Below are positions 6,898-11,135 of a DNA stretch of 11,135 nucleotides, piece after piece; position 1 is the first letter of the stretch, and every line of letters starts with the position of its first letter. Under the pieces are notes generated by a model. It did not search any database and was not told where the DNA came from. It saw only the letters and a list, made by a program, of their open reading frames with translations. A program made the translations under genes and the position numbers. Source of the DNA: Anaeromyxobacter sp. (GTDB lineage: Bacteria > Myxococcota > Myxococcia > Myxococcales > Anaeromyxobacteraceae). Location: contig JAHWYA010000020.1 of NCBI GenBank assembly GCA_020028115.1, positions 1 through 11,135 of the forward strand. The letters are read 5' to 3'.

Positions 6898-7095
6898 TCA
6901 GCGCGACAGCAGGGTCGAGACGAGCCCCTTCACGGCGTAGCCGAGGATGGCGAGGGCGAGGACGACGTTCACCGCCGAGACCATCGCCATCGGCCGGGTC
7001 CGCCCCTCCCCCCGCACGAGCGAGAGGGCGCCCGGCAGGTGCCGCACGAACATGTAGGCGCCGAAGAGGGCGGCGAGGACGTGGAGGGACGTCAC
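6898..7095 (-). CDS. Small two-helix membrane protein in the tat operon
   Basis: 65 residues, family not recognised. Two hydrophobic helices (about residues 4-26 and 38-62) are joined by a short basic loop (VRGEGRTRPM), so both ends probably face the side opposite the loop. By the positive-inside rule the loop would be cytoplasmic. No cysteine, no signal peptidase site and no enzyme motif is visible. The start is GTG at 7095, 4 bases after the tatC stop codon. GAGGG at 7104-7108 serves as ribosome site inside the end of tatC, so translation is probably coupled to tatC. The thiolase follows after 26 bases. Position suggests, but does not prove, a link to Tat translocase assembly. It is not TatA: it lacks the FG motif followed by an amphipathic helix. 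Real coding is supported by spacing, ribosome site and clean helices. Confidence 0.7.
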   Translation of the reverse strand: MTSLHVLAALFGAYMFVRHLPGALSLVRGEGRTRPMAMVSAVNVVLALAILGYAVKGLVSTLLSR

Positions 7096-7099
7096 CCGG

Positions 7100-7909
7100 T
7101 CAGCCCTCGGCCTGCGCGATCGCCGCCTCGGGCCTCTTCTTGCCGAGGATGCGCGCGAGCACGATCCCGATCTCGTAGAACAGCACCATCGGCACCGCCA
7201 TCAGGGCGAGGTTCAGCGGGTCGCCGGTCGGCGTGATGATGGCAGCGACGGCGACGTTCACGATGACCGCGACGCGCCGGTACTTCGCGAGCGTCTGCCA
7301 GTGCACGACGCCGATCATCGAGAGGAACGCGATCACGACCGGCAGCTCGAACACCACGCCGAACCCGAGGAGCATCGCGAGGACGAGCGAGAGCTGCTCG
7401 CTCATCGTGAGCACCGGGGAGAGCGAGGCGTCGTTGGCGATCGCGGCCATCGCCGGGAACGCCGCCGGCATGATGATGCGGTAGCAGAAGCCCGCGCCGC
7501 CGTAGAAGAGGAGCGTCCCGGAGACGAGGAACGGGATCACCACCTTCTTCTCGCGCTTGTAGAGCCCCGGGGCGATGAACTGCCAGAGCTGGTAGAGCAC
7601 CCACGGCACCGCCGCGAAGATCCCGCCGTAGAGCGCGACCTTCAGGTAGACCATGAGCGGCTCGACGTAGCTCGTGTAGTGCAGCGCGCGCTGCTTCTCC
7701 GGGAGCGAGTCGAGCACCGGCTGCATGAGCTGGTGGAAGATCGGCTCGACGAACCACCCGACCGCGAGCATCCCGGCCGCGACGCCGAGCAGGGCGCGGC
7801 CGAGCCGCTTGCGCAGCTCCCGCAGGTGGTCGAGGAACGAGAGCCGCACCTCCTGCTCGGGTTCCGGCGTCGTGGTCGTCCCCGGGAGCTCGCGGACGGG
7901 CTCGGTCAC
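7100..7909 (-). CDS. tatC: TatC, Sec-independent protein translocase core subunit
   Basis: 269 residues with six membrane helices. TatC and TatB form the receptor that binds twin-arginine signal peptides of folded proteins in the inner membrane. Family landmarks are clear: FLDHLRELRKRL at 25-36 before helix 1, PWVLYQLWQFIAPGLYKREKK at 102-122 with Glu120 (equivalent to the signal-peptide-contacting Glu103 of E. coli), GFGVVFELPV with Glu188 (E. coli Glu170), and ITPTGDPLN with Asp230. The N-terminal tail of about 20 residues before the first motif is a little longer than in E. coli and rich in Thr, Pro and Glu. The start is GTG at 7909, which shares GTGA with the tatB stop codon (4-base overlap), so the two are translationally coupled. 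Downstream, the two-helix protein begins 4 bases after the stop. Confidence 0.97.
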   Translation of the reverse strand: MTEPVRELPGTTTTPEPEQEVRLSFLDHLRELRKRLGRALLGVAAGMLAVGWFVEPIFHQLMQPVLDSLPEKQRALHYTSYVEPLMVYLKVALYGGIFAAVPWVLYQLWQFIAPGLYKREKKVVIPFLVSGTLLFYGGAGFCYRIIMPAAFPAMAAIANDASLSPVLTMSEQLSLVLAMLLGFGVVFELPVVIAFLSMIGVVHWQTLAKYRRVAVIVNVAVAAIITPTGDPLNLALMAVPMVLFYEIGIVLARILGKKRPEAAIAQAEG

Positions 7910-8334
7910 GCCTTCGTCCCCTCGCCGGCGGCCGGGACCGCGGCGGCGGCTGCGGCCGCCACGTCCTCGGGGGTGGGCTCGTGGACGCCGGCGGTCTCGG
8001 TCGGGACGGGCCCGGGCTCGGCGCCGGGGGGCTCCGCGAGCGCCGCCTCGAGGCCGGGGACGTTCTCGCTCGTCGCCGGCGGCGGAGGGCCCGCGGGGCC
8101 GGGCACCGGGCCGCCGGCCGGGACCGGCGGCACGAGGGCGGGCCGGGCGACCTTCTTCGCGTCGTCGGCGTAGATCTCGCGCTCGACCTGGTCCTTCAGG
8201 TCGTCGGTCGCCCTGCGGATGTCGCGCAGCCCCTTGCCGAGGGTCTTAGCGGCGTCTGGCAGGCGCTCGGGCCCGAGGAGCAGGAGCGCGAGGACCGCGA
8301 TGATCAGGATCTCGCCGAAGGAGAGGCCAAACAT
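7906..8334 (-). CDS. tatB: TatB-type twin-arginine translocase subunit
   Basis: 142 residues. One N-terminal membrane helix (FGEILIIAVLALLLL) with Glu8 is followed by GPERLPD, the hinge typical of TatB (TatA usually has G-KLPE). An amphipathic helix comes next (DAAKTLGKGLRDIRRATDDL), then a long disordered tail rich in Pro, Ala and Glu from about residue 65. TatB sits with TatC in the receptor that recognises twin-arginine precursors. Order tatB-tatC with a 4-base overlap confirms the pairing; no tatA is in view, so it is probably encoded elsewhere or this protein does both jobs. GGGAGG at 8336-8341 is a ribosome site but unusually close to ATG 8334. TATATG at 8350-8345 could be a -10, but no good -35 accompanies it. 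The gene is divergent from the EVE-domain gene. Confidence 0.9.
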   Translation of the reverse strand: MFGLSFGEILIIAVLALLLLGPERLPDAAKTLGKGLRDIRRATDDLKDQVEREIYADDAKKVARPALVPPVPAGGPVPGPAGPPPPATSENVPGLEAALAEPPGAEPGPVPTETAGVHEPTPEDVAAAAAAAVPAAGEGTKA

Positions 8335-8385
8335 GCCTCCCGTCCATATAGCACGCCGCCGCGGGCGTGGCCGGGACCCGCACGG

Positions 8386-8414
8386 TTGCCGGACCCGCGC
8401 GGCGCGCCTAACCT
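8386..8414 (+). promoter_or_regulatory. Candidate promoter of the EVE-domain gene (leaderless)
   Basis: TTGCCG at 8386-8391 and TAACCT at 8409-8414 are exactly 17 bases apart and keep the key TTG and TA...T positions. The expected transcription start is near 8421, only about 3 bases before ATG 8424. No Shine-Dalgarno sequence precedes that ATG, so the message may be leaderless. GGACCCGC occurs at 8374-8381 and again at 8391-8398, the latter directly after the -35; these could be half-sites of a regulator. Consensus matches are partial. Confidence 0.35.
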
Positions 8415-8423
8415 CCTTCCGCG

Positions 8424-8861
8424 ATGCGCTACTGGCTGCTCAAGACGGAGCCCGGCGAGTACGCGTGGGACGATCTCGCCAAGGAAGGGACGACCGCGTG
8501 GTCCGGGGTGACGAACGCGCAGGCGCTCGGCAACCTGCGGGCGATGTCCCCCGGCGATCGCGCGGTCATCTACCACTCCGGCGAGCGACGCGCCGTCGGC
8601 GTCGCGGAGGTCGTCCGGCCGGCGTACGCCGCGCCCGGCGACGGTGACGGGGTGCGGGTGGACGTGCGGGCCGTGGCGCCGCTCCCCGCCCCGGTGCCGC
8701 TCGAGGCGCTCAAGACGGAGCCCGCGTTCGAGGGCTCGGCCCTGCTGCGCCAGGGCCGGCTGTCGGTCGTGCCCCTGTCGCCCGCGGAGTGGCGCGATCT
8801 CGAGGGGCTCGCCGACGTGATCGCGAAGACCGGCGGCCTGCGCCGGGCCAAACGTTTCTAG
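8424..8861 (+). CDS. EVE-domain protein (THYN1-like)
   Basis: 145 residues, a stand-alone EVE domain of standard size. The family is related to PUA and YTH folds and is thought to bind modified bases in DNA or RNA; in bacteria it sometimes occurs with modification-dependent restriction genes. Family landmarks are MRYWLLKTEP at 1-10, TAWSGVTNAQA at 24-34 (Trp26, Gly28, Val29, Asn31), GDRAVIYHSG at 44-53, and RQGRLSVVPLSPAEW at 109-123. No nuclease or methyltransferase domain is fused, and no such gene is adjacent. A 17-base string (8438-8454) recurs exactly at 8708-8724 in the same frame, giving LKTEP twice; this may be chance. The ATG has no ribosome site but a promoter-like pair just upstream. 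It runs divergent to tatB and convergent with the carboxylase gene. Confidence 0.93.
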   Translation: MRYWLLKTEPGEYAWDDLAKEGTTAWSGVTNAQALGNLRAMSPGDRAVIYHSGERRAVGVAEVVRPAYAAPGDGDGVRVDVRAVAPLPAPVPLEALKTEPAFEGSALLRQGRLSVVPLSPAEWRDLEGLADVIAKTGGLRRAKRF

Positions 8862-8874
8862 CGGGGGGACACTC

Positions 8875-9002
8875 GCTCCGCCTCCGCGGAGCTCGCGCCC
8901 CCCCCCGAGCCCCCCGCTCGCTCGAGATCCGTACCCGCGGCGAAGCCGCGCTCATCTCTGGGGGCCCCCTGAGGGGCCGGGGCAGCCTCATCCGGCTGCC
9001 CC
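8875..9002. terminator. Hairpin cluster between convergent genes
   Basis: The 155-base spacer between stop codons at 8861 and 9017 holds four perfect stems: GCTCCGC/GCGGAGC (8875-8892, 4-base loop), CGCGGC/GCCGCG with a GAA loop (8936-8950), GGCCCC/GGGGCC (8963-8978, 4-base loop) and GGGGCAGCC/GGCTGCCCC (8979-9002, 6-base loop). A run of nine C lies at 8898-8906. The last stem ends 15 bases from the carboxylase stop codon and is the best terminator candidate for either strand, though without a T-run. Otherwise I see nothing coding here. Confidence 0.45.
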
Positions 9003-9016
9003 TGCGCTCGCCACGC

Positions 9017-10579
<1,563 letters not shown>

Positions 10580-10604
10580 GGGGTCACCCGAGGGATCGCT
10601 GCCC

Positions 10605-11135
10605 TCATAGGACGTGGCCGGAGCGCGCCCACCAGCCCGCCCACTGCCGCGCCGCCTTCTCGCGGTCCGCCGCCGGCATGTCGGCGGTGTAGACGACGGG
10701 CGGCGGCGCCGCGTGGGAGAGCTCGAGGGAGGCGGCGACCCGAACGTCGCGGTCCGGGCTCGTCAGGCCGGAGAAGAGCCACTCGGCGCGGCCGCGGCCG
10801 CGGTTCTCCTTCCACCAGGCGAGCCACCGCCGCGCGTCGCTCCCGAGCCGCTGGAGCGTGATGGCCGCGAGGGCGTCTGCGGGGGCCCGGGCGGTCTGCG
10901 GATCGCTCGTCTCGAGGACCTGGATGAGGAGCGGGATCGACTCGGCGTCGCGCAGCGCGCCGAGCGCCTCGGCGGCGCGGGTGGCGCGCGCAGAGATGCC
11001 GGACAGCAGGGCGCGGCGGAGCTTCTCCGTCGCCTGGCGCACGGCCGGATCGCGCCGCCGGTTCCCGAGGGCCGCGCAGGCGGCGCCGGCGACGGCGGGG
11101 TCGGACTCGAGGGCGCGATCCGCGAGCGCGACGAG
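10605..11135 (-). CDS. HEAT-repeat protein (N-terminus beyond right edge)
   Basis: The C-terminal 176 residues are visible; the frame stays open to the right edge, so the start lies outside. The GTG at 11042 is internal and not a likely start, since the same repeat pattern continues upstream of it ([20 protein letters not shown]). Helical repeats of about 30 residues are evident: [52 protein letters not shown] and [15 protein letters not shown]. These are typical of HEAT or PBS-lyase-type scaffolds used for protein binding. Three Trp-rich turns ([22 protein letters not shown]) are notable; similar ones appear in bacterial HEAT-repeat proteins. No catalytic motif is seen. It ends 25 bases before the carboxylase ATG and is probably co-transcribed with it. 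The partner is unknown. Confidence 0.8.
   Translation of the reverse strand, partial: LVALADRALESDPAVAGAACAALGNRRRDPAVRQATEKLRRALLSGISARATRAAEALGALRDAESIPLLIQVLETSDPQTARAPADALAAITLQRLGSDARRWLAWWKENRGRGRAEWLFSGLTSPDRDVRVAASLELSHAAPPPVVYTADMPAADREKAARQWAGWWARSGHVL

Noticed and set aside
5444..6940. 498-codon plus-strand open frame
   Set aside because: It is antisense to the thiolase, whose active-site residues are all intact on the minus strand.
7906..8334. Calling the small Tat protein TatA
   Set aside because: GPERLPD at the hinge, the long tail and the tatB-tatC order favour TatB. A dual-function protein cannot be excluded.
8424..8861. EVE-domain gene as part of a modification-dependent defence system
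   Set aside because: No nuclease, methyltransferase, McrB-like or helicase gene is adjacent. The neighbours are housekeeping genes, so only a stand-alone role can be supported.

Overview
This window is very GC-rich (third codon positions are almost all G or C). It carries a mix of genes typical of Myxococcota, and an Anaeromyxobacter-like organism is my best guess. That guess rests on base composition, a myxobacterial-style C-terminal domain in the large repetitive protein, and the mitochondrion-like thiolase. It is inference, not a database match. I see no mobile element, CRISPR array, tRNA or rRNA. Apart from short intergenic gaps, all under 160 bases, the window is fully coding.

Layout from the left. 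(1) Bases 1-1280, minus strand: the N-terminal two thirds of a YgiQ-family radical SAM protein, cut by the left edge. (2) A 129-base divergent spacer with a perfect 10-bp inverted repeat over a possible promoter. (3) 1410-4532, plus strand: a 1040-residue protein in which two small folded ends are joined by about 850 disordered acidic residues with no lysine or arginine, carrying YDPN and WDPNQPWD repeats. This is the most unusual object here. (4) A hairpin-rich convergent spacer. (5) Minus strand, 5596 down to 4662: a 65-residue Cse60-like protein followed 2 bases later by a rhomboid-like membrane protein without the catalytic serine motif. (6) Minus strand, 8334 down to 5675: a probable operon tatB - tatC - 65-residue two-helix membrane protein - thiolase, with overlapping or closely spaced genes. 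(7) 8424-8861, plus strand: an EVE-domain protein, divergent from tatB and possibly leaderless. (8) A second hairpin-rich convergent spacer. (9) Minus strand, 10579 down to 9017: a propionyl-CoA carboxylase-type carboxyltransferase subunit, preceded 25 bases upstream by the end of a HEAT-repeat gene cut by the right edge.

How the genes work together. Two enzymes handle acyl-CoAs: thiolase at the end of beta-oxidation, and the carboxylase for propionyl- or acetyl-CoA. TatB and TatC form the receptor for export of folded twin-arginine proteins; no tatA is in view. The EVE protein probably recognises a modified base. The repetitive protein looks like a scaffold or long tether. No single new multi-gene system is evident. 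The best leads are the basic-residue-free protein with its tryptophan motifs, the pseudo-rhomboid with its coupled small partner, and the altered carboxyltransferase active-site loop.
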